64,000 nt of DNA, taken from Porticoccaceae bacterium (GTDB lineage Bacteria; Pseudomonadota; Gammaproteobacteria; Pseudomonadales; Porticoccaceae). The notes beneath the pieces were generated by a model. It had not been told where the DNA came from. It saw only the letters and a list, made by a program, of their open reading frames with translations, and did not search any database. Every line of letters begins with the position of its first letter. The first letter of the stretch is position 1. The stretch lies in NCBI GenBank assembly GCA_018654575.1, contig JABILI010000077.1, positions 1 to 64,000 of the forward strand, in the 5' to 3' direction. Made by a program: the position numbers and the translations under genes. Of the stretch, positions 8,609 through 17,157 are shown piece after piece.

Positions 8609-9835
8609 TTAAGACTGATCAGCGCCTCTAAGGGCGTACCAGCCGATATAGACATAGCAAAGCATGGGTACAATAAAGCTCAATTGAATACCTATGCTGT
8701 CAGCAACTACACCTTGAATCAGTGGCACCAAGGCACCTCCGACAATACCTTGGCATATTAGGCCTGAGCCCTTGCTAGTCATAGCACCTAAGCCCTTGAC
8801 GGCTAAGGTAAAGATGGTCGGGAACATAATAGAATTAAAGAAGCCAACTGCCAAAATAGACCACATGGCCACATCGCCTGAGGTGTTCATACTGGCAATT
8901 ATCATCACAATTGCAATGACAGCATTGGCCGCTAGATACTTAGTGGAGGCGATGTAATTCATTAGCGCTGCACCAACCAAACGGCCAACCATCGCTGCTC
9001 CCCAGTAATAGCCAACCATTTCCCCTGCCTCGGCAATCTCCATTCCTGCAATCGAACTCTCAGCAAAGTAGTTGACCAAGAAACTACCTATAGACACTTC
9101 GCCGCCAACATACATAAAGATTGCGAGTGCGCCGAGCACTAGAGATCGATGATTCCAAACACTATCGCCAGCAACATCATCGCTTGCTTCTAAATGGGCA
9201 AGCTTTGGTAAGGTGATATTTCTAAACAGCAGTGCCGCAGCAACAAGTACGGCTGCGATCATCAAGTAGGGCATCTGGACTGCAGAGGCATCTGCCGCTA
9301 CTACGCCCAAAATCAACATAGAGCCAACAACCGGTCCGACTGTCGTACCCAGAGAGTTAGCAGCTTGGGCTAAATTGAGTCGGCTAGCCGCGGTTTTATC
9401 AGGCCCTAAGGCTGCGACATAAGGATTAGCCGCTACCTGCAAAATGGTTATACCACTGGCCAGAACAAAGAATGCAAACAGAAATAGGCCATAAACATGG
9501 AGATCTGCTGAGGGATAAAAGAGGATACAACCCAGCGCGGTTGTTAGTAGTCCAATGACAATACCTGTTTGAAAGCCAACCTTGTCGATTAGTCTTCCAG
9601 CGAATGGCGACACGATGAAATAAGCACCAAAGAAACAAAACTGCACTAGCATGGCTTGGGTGTAATTAAGATCAAATGACTCTTTCAAAAATGGAATTAA
9701 AATATCATTAAGAACCGTAATAAAACCCCAGAAAAAAAACAAACATGTCATTGCAATAAATGCAAACGTTTGAGTTTTCTGTTGTTGCCCGCCTGCAACC
9801 TCTGTTGTCGCGCTATCCGGATTTGAGCCCGCCAT
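8609..9835 (-). CDS. FHS-family MFS sugar permease (fucose/glucose-galactose type)
   Basis: About 408 residues and 12 transmembrane segments. Signatures of the FHS family are 'FFFWGFITVLNDILIPFLK' near residue 35, 'GAYFIVSPFAGRLIDK' and 'ILQVAANPYVAALGP', as in FucP and GluP, which take up sugars with protons or sodium. The substrate is not decidable. The longer frame begins with TTG at 9847; the ATG at 9835, preceded by GGGGG at a 5-nt spacing, is the better start. A run of small residues near the C-terminus ('GSGLICQGIVGGALVPLIQG') is typical of the family. Confidence 0.85.
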   Translation of the reverse strand: MAGSNPDSATTEVAGGQQQKTQTFAFIAMTCLFFFWGFITVLNDILIPFLKESFDLNYTQAMLVQFCFFGAYFIVSPFAGRLIDKVGFQTGIVIGLLTTALGCILFYPSADLHVYGLFLFAFFVLASGITILQVAANPYVAALGPDKTAASRLNLAQAANSLGTTVGPVVGSMLILGVVAADASAVQMPYLMIAAVLVAAALLFRNITLPKLAHLEASDDVAGDSVWNHRSLVLGALAIFMYVGGEVSIGSFLVNYFAESSIAGMEIAEAGEMVGYYWGAAMVGRLVGAALMNYIASTKYLAANAVIAIVMIIASMNTSGDVAMWSILAVGFFNSIMFPTIFTLAVKGLGAMTSKGSGLICQGIVGGALVPLIQGVVADSIGIQLSFIVPMLCYVYIGWYALRGADQS

Positions 9836-10072
9836 CTGTACCCCCAATAATATAAATTAGTGTTTTTTTGTAAGCATCTGAGCATAAATTAGCTAAGGTC
9901 TTCATACAACAGATTTGGTCTAGCGAAAGCCTATTTGATCGCAGTAAAGCGTTACTTGACCGACTTTAGAGGCAAAGACTGACGTAGACGTCCGAGTAAG
10001 TCACTCAGACTCTGGAGAACAAAAAAATTATTTGTAATGTTTGAGCGTTGAAAATGCTTTGATGTAATGCTT

Positions 10073-10113
10073 GGGGTGATAAAATAAGATTTACTAACTG
10101 TCTGAATCACCCC
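10073..10113. promoter_or_regulatory. Inverted repeat upstream of LysE-type exporter
   Basis: GGGGTGAT at 10073–10080 is matched by ATCACCCC at 10106–10113, with a 25-nt A/T-rich spacer. The right arm ends 19 bp before the exporter's ATG. It could be an operator or an mRNA hairpin in the 5' leader. No known regulator motif is claimed. The rest of the 297-bp gap (9836–10132) shows nothing else recognisable. Confidence 0.4.
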
Positions 10114-10132
10114 GAAAAGGAACAGCAGAGCG

Positions 10133-10747
10133 ATGGAATTATATCTAGCGATACTGCTGTTTACAGCGACCGCCAGCATCACACCCGGACCTAACAACAT
10201 AATGATCATGGCGGCGGGAGTTAATTTTGGCGTTCAGAAAAGTCTTCCTCACCTCTTCGGTATTTGCTTAGGCTTCCCCATCATGGTCATCGCCATAGGG
10301 CTTGGGTTTAGCGTAGTCTTTAATGCATATCCTCTACTGCACAACGCTATTAACGTCATCGGAATTATTTATTTGTTATATCTTGCCTGGCTGATTGCAT
10401 CAGCAAAACCGACGAAAATTAGAACCGATGCGACGAAACCACTCAGCTTTATACAGGCAGTATTATTCCAGTGGGTGAATCCTAAAGCTTGGGTAATGGC
10501 TACTGGCGCAATTTCTGCTTATACCTCAAGTGATGGAGATATTCTGGGACACGTACTATTTATTGCCTTTGCCTTTTCCATCACGGCAGGTATATCTGTA
10601 GGCATTTGGTTAGTGTTCGGCGCTGGCCTGAAGCGTTATCTAGATAATCCTCTGCACTATCGTGTGTTCAATATTGTAATGGCGATGTTGCTAGTCGGCT
10701 CTATGTCGCCAGTCATTATTAATCTTATCGAACAATATTTAGTCTAA
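10133..10747 (+). CDS. LysE/RhtB-family amino-acid exporter
   Basis: 204 residues with six predicted membrane helices. The N-terminal 'ITPGPNNIMI' (residues ~16–25) is the family hallmark, and 'QWVNPKAWVMATGA' sits in the middle as in RhtB-type proteins. Members export amino acids such as homoserine, threonine, lysine or cysteine metabolites. An AAGGA ribosome site lies upstream of the ATG. It stands alone, divergent from the sugar permease and separated from YIP1 by 152 bp; an inverted repeat precedes it. Confidence 0.85.
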   Translation: MELYLAILLFTATASITPGPNNIMIMAAGVNFGVQKSLPHLFGICLGFPIMVIAIGLGFSVVFNAYPLLHNAINVIGIIYLLYLAWLIASAKPTKIRTDATKPLSFIQAVLFQWVNPKAWVMATGAISAYTSSDGDILGHVLFIAFAFSITAGISVGIWLVFGAGLKRYLDNPLHYRVFNIVMAMLLVGSMSPVIINLIEQYLV

Positions 10748-10810
10748 GCTTTGAAAAGCCAGTCGCGAAATGGGGCTTTAGCGCCCATCTTCGGTTGACT
10801 TCAATCAATT

Positions 10811-10866
10811 GGGCGCTTTATATTGGTTGAGACTAAATCCCGATTCATAACGTCTTAACAGCACAA
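10811..10866 (+). promoter_or_regulatory. ECF-like promoter, copy 1 (before YIP1 gene)
   Basis: TGAGAC at 10828–10833 and CGTC at 10851–10854 with a 17-bp spacer resemble extracytoplasmic-function sigma promoters (TGAAAC/CGTC type). Positions 10833–10866 match 11633–11666 at 30 of 34 bases. The 18 bases at 10811–10828 are identical to 11576–11593, which lie inside the 3' end of the YIP1 gene, so the segment looks like a product of duplication. The implied leader is about 38 nt. Confidence 0.5.
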
Positions 10867-10899
10867 TCAAATGTTAATCATTTAAAAGGAGCTTTAAAA

Positions 10900-11604
10900 A
10901 TGTCATCTAATTCCCTCCAGGCCTCCGTGGATATTTTAACGTCACCTCGAGAAACGTTTGATGCTCTTAAAGATAAGAAAGGTTGGTCATGGACTCCTTT
11001 TGGACTAGTAATAGCCTCTAGCGTCGCTCTATTTCTTTACTATTTCTCAGTTGTAGATTTTGAATGGATGATTGAGCAGATGCTCGAAAAAATGGCTGCA
11101 CAAGGTGATATGTCGGGTGAAGAACTCCAGGCCACACAAGAATTCATGACCAAAACTTCTATGACCTGGAGTACCACTCTAGGTAGTGCAATTGGCATTA
11201 TTGTTATCAATGCCATCATGGCGGTGTACTTCAATTTGATAACTAAAGTCTCTAGCCCCAATGAACTTACGTTCACTGCCTGGTATGGATTTAGCTGGTG
11301 GGTGAGTATGCCCTTGGTAGTTTCTTGCTTGCTTTCTGGTCTTGTTATTATATTCTCAAGCGCAGGGATGGTCTCATTAGAAGATTTATCACCAACTAGC
11401 CTCGGGTTTTTGGCCGATCAGTCCAGTCCTTGGTTTGGCTTTTTTAGCGGTATTAATTTGTTCAGCCTTTGGAGTATCGCCTTAGGTGCTATTGGACTTT
11501 CGTCTTGGTTGGGGCTCGCCTCCAAAAAGACATTTATTATTGCCGCTTCTCCTACCCTAGTAATTTATACTTGCTGGGCGCTTTATATTGGTTTCTCAGG
11601 GTAG
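10900..11604 (+). CDS. YIP1-family membrane protein
   Basis: 234 residues. It begins 'SVDILTSPRETFDALKDKKGWSW', the usual opening of bacterial Yip1-domain proteins, followed by about five membrane segments, with an acidic loop (~55–75) between the first two. The function of the bacterial family is not established. An AAAGGAGC ribosome site lies just upstream. Its promoter-like element is repeated in front of the next gene, linking it to the MacA/MacB export unit. Confidence 0.75.
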   Translation: MSSNSLQASVDILTSPRETFDALKDKKGWSWTPFGLVIASSVALFLYYFSVVDFEWMIEQMLEKMAAQGDMSGEELQATQEFMTKTSMTWSTTLGSAIGIIVINAIMAVYFNLITKVSSPNELTFTAWYGFSWWVSMPLVVSCLLSGLVIIFSSAGMVSLEDLSPTSLGFLADQSSPWFGFFSGINLFSLWSIALGAIGLSSWLGLASKKTFIIAASPTLVIYTCWALYIGFSG

Positions 11605-11666
11605 ATTAATAGGCGCCTTGATTGCGCTGAATCTAAATACCAATTCATAGCGTCTTAACAACACAA
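11576..11666 (+). promoter_or_regulatory. ECF-like promoter, copy 2 (before macA-like gene)
   Basis: TGAATC at 11628–11633 and CGTC at 11651–11654 with a 17-bp spacer, the same geometry as copy 1. The run TAAAT.CC.ATTCATA.CGTCTTAACA is shared. Relative to copy 1, about 35 extra bases separate the identical 18-mer (11576–11593, overlapping the YIP1 stop region) from the -35-like element. The implied leader is about 43 nt. Confidence 0.5.
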
Positions 11667-11704
11667 AATAGATAATAACTATAGGTAAGGGAAGTAACCG
11701 TTCT

Positions 11705-12937
11705 ATGAAAAAGAATCTGATTATTGTTGGAGTAGTTATCGCTCTGGTGGCTATCGCTTATTTCAACCAAACTGGCAGTTCTGCTGTAGTCTCTGTCAAT
11801 GTAGAGCCTGCTAAGATTGAAGAGATTAAAAGTTCAATATTGGCCTCGGGCACGCTCATCTACAAAGAGCAGATAGAGCTGCGTTCAGAGGTGATTGGGC
11901 AGGTCAGTGAGATGCTCGTGGAAGAAGGCGATCAAGTTAGTAAAGATCAAGTTTTAATGCGCCTGGACCCTCGCACCTTTAATGCCGATGTCGAACAACA
12001 ACAAGCCTATGTGCGCATTCAAACCATCGCTATCGAGCGCCAAAAGCAAGAGTTGAAAAATATAACCTCGAAATGGGAACGCAATAAAAATCTATTTGAG
12101 CGCAAGATGATCGGGCAAGATGCCTTCGAACTTGTCGACAACCAATATGCGTTGGCACGGATAGACTTACGCTCTCGCGAAGAGGCCTTAACTCAAGCGC
12201 AGGCGACCCTAGATAAAGCACTGGAGCGCCTTGAAAAAACAGTGTTCCGATCGCCTATTGAGGGCATTGCTACCTCGGTGGATATAAAACTTGGTGAAAC
12301 TGCCATTAGTGGTACCACAAATATTGCTGGGTCTAACCTTATTACGGTTGCGGACCCCTCATCTATCTTGGTTGAAGTATTGGTTGATGAGGCTGATATA
12401 GCCAACATAGAGATCAACCAAAGTGCTGATGTTTTTGCGGTAGCCTATCCTGACCAGGCGCTGAAAGGCACGGTGCAAAGTATAGCGACCTCTGCAAAGC
12501 GCTCTAACTATCGTCAAGGGCTGAGTTTTACGGTAAAAATTCTCCTCGAAGCAACCGCAGATATTGATATTCGTCCTGGTATGAGCTGCAGAGCTGAGAT
12601 CTTCACTAACATTAAAGGTGACACAATTGCGGTGCCCATTGAAGCGATTGTATTTGAAGACGTCGATAACCAATCCTCAGGCGTTGATGCCGAACAAGAC
12701 GAGGACTCTATAAGCATTGGTGCCTCAAGTAACTTAATCTCTACTAGCCATGTCTTCTTGCTGATTGATGGTAAAGCCGTCAAACGGGATGTTGATTTAG
12801 GGATATCCAATGACCGGTTACAAGAGATCACCTTTGGGTTGGCGGTGGATGATAGAGTGATTATTGGACCGGCCAGAGCACTAAGCAAACTCGAAGATGG
12901 TGAGTCAGTTAAAGCGAATAAAAAAAAGGCTGACTAA
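11705..12937 (+). CDS. MacA-like periplasmic adaptor (HlyD/RND membrane-fusion family)
   Basis: 410 residues: an N-terminal membrane anchor (3–20), a lipoyl/barrel-sandwich half (~45–80, 'SEVIGQVSEMLVEEGDQVSKDQVLMRLD'-like), a helical hairpin (~90–170), the second lipoyl half ('VFRSPIEGIATSV'), a beta-barrel and a C-terminal membrane-proximal domain. It bridges a MacB-type ABC pump to an outer-membrane channel. Its stop overlaps the ATPase start by one base (TAATG), so it is an operon. No TolC-like gene is present here. Confidence 0.85.
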   Translation: MKKNLIIVGVVIALVAIAYFNQTGSSAVVSVNVEPAKIEEIKSSILASGTLIYKEQIELRSEVIGQVSEMLVEEGDQVSKDQVLMRLDPRTFNADVEQQQAYVRIQTIAIERQKQELKNITSKWERNKNLFERKMIGQDAFELVDNQYALARIDLRSREEALTQAQATLDKALERLEKTVFRSPIEGIATSVDIKLGETAISGTTNIAGSNLITVADPSSILVEVLVDEADIANIEINQSADVFAVAYPDQALKGTVQSIATSAKRSNYRQGLSFTVKILLEATADIDIRPGMSCRAEIFTNIKGDTIAVPIEAIVFEDVDNQSSGVDAEQDEDSISIGASSNLISTSHVFLLIDGKAVKRDVDLGISNDRLQEITFGLAVDDRVIIGPARALSKLEDGESVKANKKKAD

Positions 12938-13671
12938 TGTCTAAGCAAACTATCATTGAGTTAAGGGGCATTGCTAAACACTACATGATGGGTAGTGAGG
13001 GTTTTTATGCCCTAGACGGCATTGATCTGGATATTTATCTAAATGACTACATGGCCGTTGTTGGCTCATCTGGATCTGGAAAATCAACCTTAATGAACCT
13101 ACTTGGTTGCCTTGACTATCCAACCGCGGGTGAATACAAACTCAAGGGCACTGACGTAGCAACTCTTGACGAAACCAGCCTTGCAGGTATCCGTAATAGA
13201 GAGATTGGCTTTATTTTTCAAAATTTTAATTTACTACCCAGAGCCACAGCTTTACAAAACGTAATGCAACCTTTGATTTATCGCGGTCTAGCTCCGGCTG
13301 AACGCAAGCAGCGTGCAGAAGATGCCTTGGCCATGGTCGGCTTGCAAGACCGCATGACTCATGTGCCTAACCAATTGTCTGGCGGCCAACGTCAGCGCGT
13401 TGCTATTGCTCGAGCGCTGGTCACTGAGCCGGCAATTTTATTAGCGGATGAGCCCACCGGCAATCTCGACTCGTCGACTACTGTTGAAATTATGGCGCTA
13501 TTTGACCAGTTACACAGTGATGGGCAAACGTTGATTGTGGTCACCCACGAGCAGGAGATTGCCGAGCGTTGCCATAGAGTAATCACCTTAAAAGATGGCC
13601 GCTTAATGTCTGATCAGGCCAATAAAGTACCTGTTAAACCGCTCGTTTCGGGAGTGGCTGCTCATGTCTAA
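12937..13671 (+). CDS. MacB/LolD-type ABC transporter ATPase
   Basis: 244 residues with a complete ABC ATPase set: Walker A 'GSSGSGKST' (~42–50), Q-loop 'FIFQNFNLLPR', signature 'LSGGQRQR' (~144), Walker B 'ILLADEPTGNLD' and the switch His in 'VVTHE'. The subfamily (MacB/LolD/FtsE) drives mechanotransmission-type export from the periplasm. It is encoded apart from the permease, whose start overlaps it by 8 bp. Confidence 0.9.
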   Translation: MSKQTIIELRGIAKHYMMGSEGFYALDGIDLDIYLNDYMAVVGSSGSGKSTLMNLLGCLDYPTAGEYKLKGTDVATLDETSLAGIRNREIGFIFQNFNLLPRATALQNVMQPLIYRGLAPAERKQRAEDALAMVGLQDRMTHVPNQLSGGQRQRVAIARALVTEPAILLADEPTGNLDSSTTVEIMALFDQLHSDGQTLIVVTHEQEIAERCHRVITLKDGRLMSDQANKVPVKPLVSGVAAHV

Positions 13672-14899
13672 TCTCAATTTTAAGATAATTGAAGGGACAC
13701 GTTCAGCCGCACTGTCTATTTTTGCCCATGGTTTTCGAAGTTTTTTAACGACCTTAGGTATTATTATCGGTGTCGCATCAGTCATTGCCGTGGTATCTGT
13801 CGTCCAAGGTTTTAGTGCCAACATAACCCAGCAGTTTGACGGCATGGGTACCAATGTCCTCAATATCGAATCATATACGCCAAGAAAGGAACGACTTCAG
13901 GGTGTGCGTGCAAAATTAACCTATGATGATTATCTTGAAATCAAATACAGAGTGCCTGGCGTTAGCAATGTTCCCCCCACAGTTAGGATTTGGGGCTCTA
14001 ATGCGGTTATTACCTACCGTGGGCAATCGTCTAGTTCGATGATAGTAGGCACAGCATCGACGTATCAGAAATTAAATACTGTTTACCCTGAACGTGGCCG
14101 ATTCTTTAATCTTAGCGACGACAAAAGCCGAAGGCGTGTCGCCGTACTAGGGCCCTCCATAATGTCCAAGCTAGATATTAAAGGAGACCCTATCGGACAG
14201 CATGTTGCTGTGTCGGGTGAGTGGTTTAAAGTCATTGGTATTGCTGAAAAGCGTGGTAAATTATTTGGGTTTGACCAAGATGACTTTATTTTACTGCCAT
14301 TTAGCACGACACGTGCACTCCTAGGCGGTGCCGAAGAACCAGATATCATAGTTAGTCTTCAAGTTGACGAGCCGTCGCAGTTGGAGCAAGTAAAGCAACA
14401 TATTAAGAATTTATTACGCCGTAATCATAAGCTCAGCAAAGATGCTGACGATGATTTTGAGATCGCAACAGCGGATCAAATGCTCGATACCTTTGATCAG
14501 ATTGTGGGCAGTACGACTCTAGTTCTGGGTGGCATTGTTGGGATCTCACTGTTAGTAGGCGGCATCGGTATTATGAATATTATGCTGGTATCAGTGACTG
14601 AACGTACTCGAGAAATTGGCATTCAAAAGGCATTAGGCGCGACTAGATTCGATATTTTGCTACAGTTTTTAATCGAAGCTGTTTTCCTGTGCTTACTCGG
14701 CGGTCTAATAGGTCTGATATTAGGTTTCGGTGCAGGGTCTTTAATCAGTAATTTAACCGGCCTGCCATCGGCAACAGTTCCCGCGTGGGCTATCGTTTTA
14801 TCCTTCGGCTTTAGTGCTGGAATTGGTTTGATTTTCGGTATTATCCCGGCAGCTAAGGCCGCAAACCTTGACCCCATTGATGCTCTTCGGTATGAGTAA
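13664..14899 (+). CDS. MacB-family ABC permease
   Basis: 411 residues: an N-terminal membrane helix ('RSFLTTLGIIIGVASVIAVVSVVQG'-like, ~25–45), a large periplasmic MacB_PCD domain (~50–275), then three C-terminal helices with 'ERTREIGIQKALGA' (FtsX-type coupling motif, ~310–325). It works with the ATPase and adaptor upstream as a tripartite exporter. Known MacAB substrates include macrolides, toxins and siderophore or lipid-like molecules; none can be assigned here. Confidence 0.88.
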   Translation: MSNLNFKIIEGTRSAALSIFAHGFRSFLTTLGIIIGVASVIAVVSVVQGFSANITQQFDGMGTNVLNIESYTPRKERLQGVRAKLTYDDYLEIKYRVPGVSNVPPTVRIWGSNAVITYRGQSSSSMIVGTASTYQKLNTVYPERGRFFNLSDDKSRRRVAVLGPSIMSKLDIKGDPIGQHVAVSGEWFKVIGIAEKRGKLFGFDQDDFILLPFSTTRALLGGAEEPDIIVSLQVDEPSQLEQVKQHIKNLLRRNHKLSKDADDDFEIATADQMLDTFDQIVGSTTLVLGGIVGISLLVGGIGIMNIMLVSVTERTREIGIQKALGATRFDILLQFLIEAVFLCLLGGLIGLILGFGAGSLISNLTGLPSATVPAWAIVLSFGFSAGIGLIFGIIPAAKAANLDPIDALRYE

Positions 14900-15000
14900 T
14901 ACTACGCTAATCGCTGTGGCATAGTCCTTAACGACGGTTTACTATGGTGCCGCTGACGAGTAAACGAGCAAATCACCAAATATGTTGTTGGAGTAAGTAA

Positions 15001-15795
15001 TTGTCACTTTTAGAAGCGATTATCCTTGGTATTGTACAAGGACTGACTGAGTTTTTGCCGGTCAGTAGTAGCGGTCACTTAGAGTTAGGTAAAGCGATCC
15101 TTGGTGACACTAGTATTCCCCAGGAGAGCATGATGTTTACGGTGGTAGTACACTTTGCTACGGCGCTTGCCACACTGGTAGTTTATCGAAATGAAGTAGG
15201 CCGTATCGCTTCAGGCCTTTGGCAGCGAGAAAACAATGATGAGTTTAAGTTCTCGGTCAAAATATTATTAAGCATGATTCCAGCTGCAGCCGTTGGTGTA
15301 TTGTTTGCCGATAAGATAGAAAGTCTTTTTAACCGACAAATTTTGTTAGTTGGCCTAATGCTTTGGGTAACAGGATTGCTGCTTATGGTTGCAGACCGGT
15401 CTAAAAATACCAGCAAAGATGTTAGCTTTTTCCATGCGGCCATCATCGGAGTCTCACAAGCTATTGCTATCCTTCCCGGTATCTCTCGCTCTGGCGCGAC
15501 TATTTCAACGTCGGTGCTATTGGGTGTTGATCGCAGTAAAGCAGCAAGCTTTTCCTTCCTGATGGTAGTGCCCTTGATACTAGGGAAAATAGCCAAAGAT
15601 GTAATGGATGGAGGAATTCATATAACCGAGAGTCAAATAGGCGTTCTCATCGCTGGTTTTATTGCTGCCTTTCTCACCGGAATACTCGCTTGCCAATGGA
15701 TGATTAAACTCGTTCGTAATGCCCAGCTAGTCTACTTTTCTTACTATTGTTTTATCGTAGGTACACTGGCTATTAGCTACCAAGTCTTCCAATAA
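15001..15795 (+). CDS. uppP: Undecaprenyl-diphosphatase (BacA/UppP)
   Basis: 264 residues and about eight membrane helices. Conserved motifs are 'GLTEFLPVSSSGHL' (residues ~14–27, catalytic Glu and Ser) and 'LPGISRSGAT' (~158–167, catalytic Arg). It dephosphorylates undecaprenyl pyrophosphate to recycle the peptidoglycan lipid carrier; overexpression gives bacitracin resistance. The start is TTG with GGAG 8 nt upstream. It lies 101 bp after the MacB-type permease in the same direction and may share its promoter. A 7-bp inverted repeat (14937–14965) lies in the gap. Confidence 0.92.
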   Translation: MSLLEAIILGIVQGLTEFLPVSSSGHLELGKAILGDTSIPQESMMFTVVVHFATALATLVVYRNEVGRIASGLWQRENNDEFKFSVKILLSMIPAAAVGVLFADKIESLFNRQILLVGLMLWVTGLLLMVADRSKNTSKDVSFFHAAIIGVSQAIAILPGISRSGATISTSVLLGVDRSKAASFSFLMVVPLILGKIAKDVMDGGIHITESQIGVLIAGFIAAFLTGILACQWMIKLVRNAQLVYFSYYCFIVGTLAISYQVFQ

Positions 15796-15848
15796 ATCTA
15801 AACTATTGTTCTTTGACCGGCAGCGCCAGTAATGATTGGACTCTGAGG

Positions 15849-16490
15849 TTACGGCAAGCCCAATAATTTGTGGGTCTGTAAGCTCAAACTCCAGCGAGGA
15901 TGTGACAGGCAGTATTCAACCGTCGCTTCGATGTTGGTATTTTCTTGATCATCAAACATGGGTTGTAAGAAGAAGTGGCTAAATTTTAAATGGCTAAAGT
16001 CAGAAGGATGATGCCCTTTTTGGGGGTAAACTAATTTAATTTCATCTCCCTCCTGTACCACCAAAGTCGAGCCCGACTTAGGACTGACACAAACCCAATC
16101 GACACCCTTAGGAACAGGTAAGGTGCCATTAGTTTCAATCGCCACCTCGATACCCTCAGCATGAAAAGCATTAATTAGATCTTCGTCTAACTGCAACAAT
16201 GGTTCTCCACCAGTGCACACCACATAAGGGTGAGTCTGATCTGAGATGCTCTTAGGCCAATATGATTTCACTTGCGACACCAAAGCCTCAGCCAACGTAA
16301 AACTGGCGCCCCCTTCCCCATCGGTTCCCACAAAGTCTGTATCACAAAATTGGCATACAGCTTCGGCTCGGTGTTTCTCCTGCCCACTCCAAAGGTTACA
16401 CCCTGAAAAGCGACAAAATATAGCTGGCCTGCCCGCATGGGCGCCCTCGCCTTGGAGTGAGTAAAAAATTTCTTTTACCGCATAAGTCAT
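15849..16490 (-). CDS. queE: 7-carboxy-7-deazaguanine synthase QueE
   Basis: 213 residues, a radical-SAM enzyme that contracts 6-carboxytetrahydropterin to 7-carboxy-7-deazaguanine in queuosine synthesis. The opening 'VKEIFYSLQGEGAHAGRPAIFCRFSGCNLW' is diagnostic. The cluster cysteines are C31, C46 and C49, i.e. CX14CX2C instead of the common CX3CX2C; this variant is known from Burkholderia-type QueE. 'CTGGEPLLQ' is the SAM-binding GGE motif. It is convergent with uppP, and no other que gene is in the window. Confidence 0.92.
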   Translation of the reverse strand: MTYAVKEIFYSLQGEGAHAGRPAIFCRFSGCNLWSGQEKHRAEAVCQFCDTDFVGTDGEGGASFTLAEALVSQVKSYWPKSISDQTHPYVVCTGGEPLLQLDEDLINAFHAEGIEVAIETNGTLPVPKGVDWVCVSPKSGSTLVVQEGDEIKLVYPQKGHHPSDFSHLKFSHFFLQPMFDDQENTNIEATVEYCLSHPRWSLSLQTHKLLGLP

Positions 16491-16674
16491 TATATTAATC
16501 CGAAGCTAGTTACTTTTATTGATAATCTAGAGCAGTATTCCAGAGTACGAAACACTCAGGTGGTATAGATCACCTTATATCAGGCGCTAATTATAACCGC
16601 GAAAACGATAGGCGTATAAAAGAATGACGATAAATCGTAAGATGATGCCGCCATGGTACGCAGAGGAAAACTAA

Positions 16675-17136
16675 ATGCTCGATAACAAAGGCACTGTTCC
16701 ATACAGCGATAATTACGAAGAGTCCTATCTCAAACAGATACTGACCGATGTTCAAACTATAGCGATGGTAGGTGCCAGTGCCAAACCTGCGCGCGACAGC
16801 TATCAAACGATGTTGGCGTTACTAGAAGCCGGTTACAAGGTGTTCCCTGTAAACCCTTTCGAAGCGGGTAATAGTATTTTAGGTCAGCCCTGTTACGCAG
16901 CACTGACCGACGTTCCCCATAGAATTGACATGGTGGATATCTTTCGTTCATCAGATGCTGCGCTGGCTATCACCGAGGAAGCAATCGCGATTGGAGCGCA
17001 AGTGGTGTGGATGCAACTTGATGTTATTAATCTAGAGGCGCGCGATAAAGCGGTTGAAGTTGGTCTTAAGGTTGTCATGAACCGCTGTCCAAAGCTAGAA
17101 TTAGCAAAACCCTACTGGACAAATACTCTGTCCTAA
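16675..17136 (+). CDS. CoA-binding (YccU-type) Rossmann protein
   Basis: 153 residues forming a single CoA-binding Rossmann domain: 'IAMVGASAKPARDSY' (~29–43), 'YKVFPVNPF' and 'HRIDMVDIFR', with 'VVMNRCPKLE' near the end. This matches the YccU/DUF-type family found across bacteria, which binds CoA derivatives; no reaction is established. An AGAGGA ribosome site is present. It is followed 21 bp later by a crotonase and then an acyl-CoA ligase, so it may belong to a three-gene acyl-CoA operon. Confidence 0.8.
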   Translation: MLDNKGTVPYSDNYEESYLKQILTDVQTIAMVGASAKPARDSYQTMLALLEAGYKVFPVNPFEAGNSILGQPCYAALTDVPHRIDMVDIFRSSDAALAITEEAIAIGAQVVWMQLDVINLEARDKAVEVGLKVVMNRCPKLELAKPYWTNTLS

Positions 17137-17157
17137 GAACACTAAAATGGTAAATCG

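Noticed and set aside
14937-14965. GTTTACT…AGTAAAC hairpin between MacB-type permease and uppP as a terminator
   Set aside because: A 7-bp A/T stem without a T-run is too weak; read-through into uppP is more likely.
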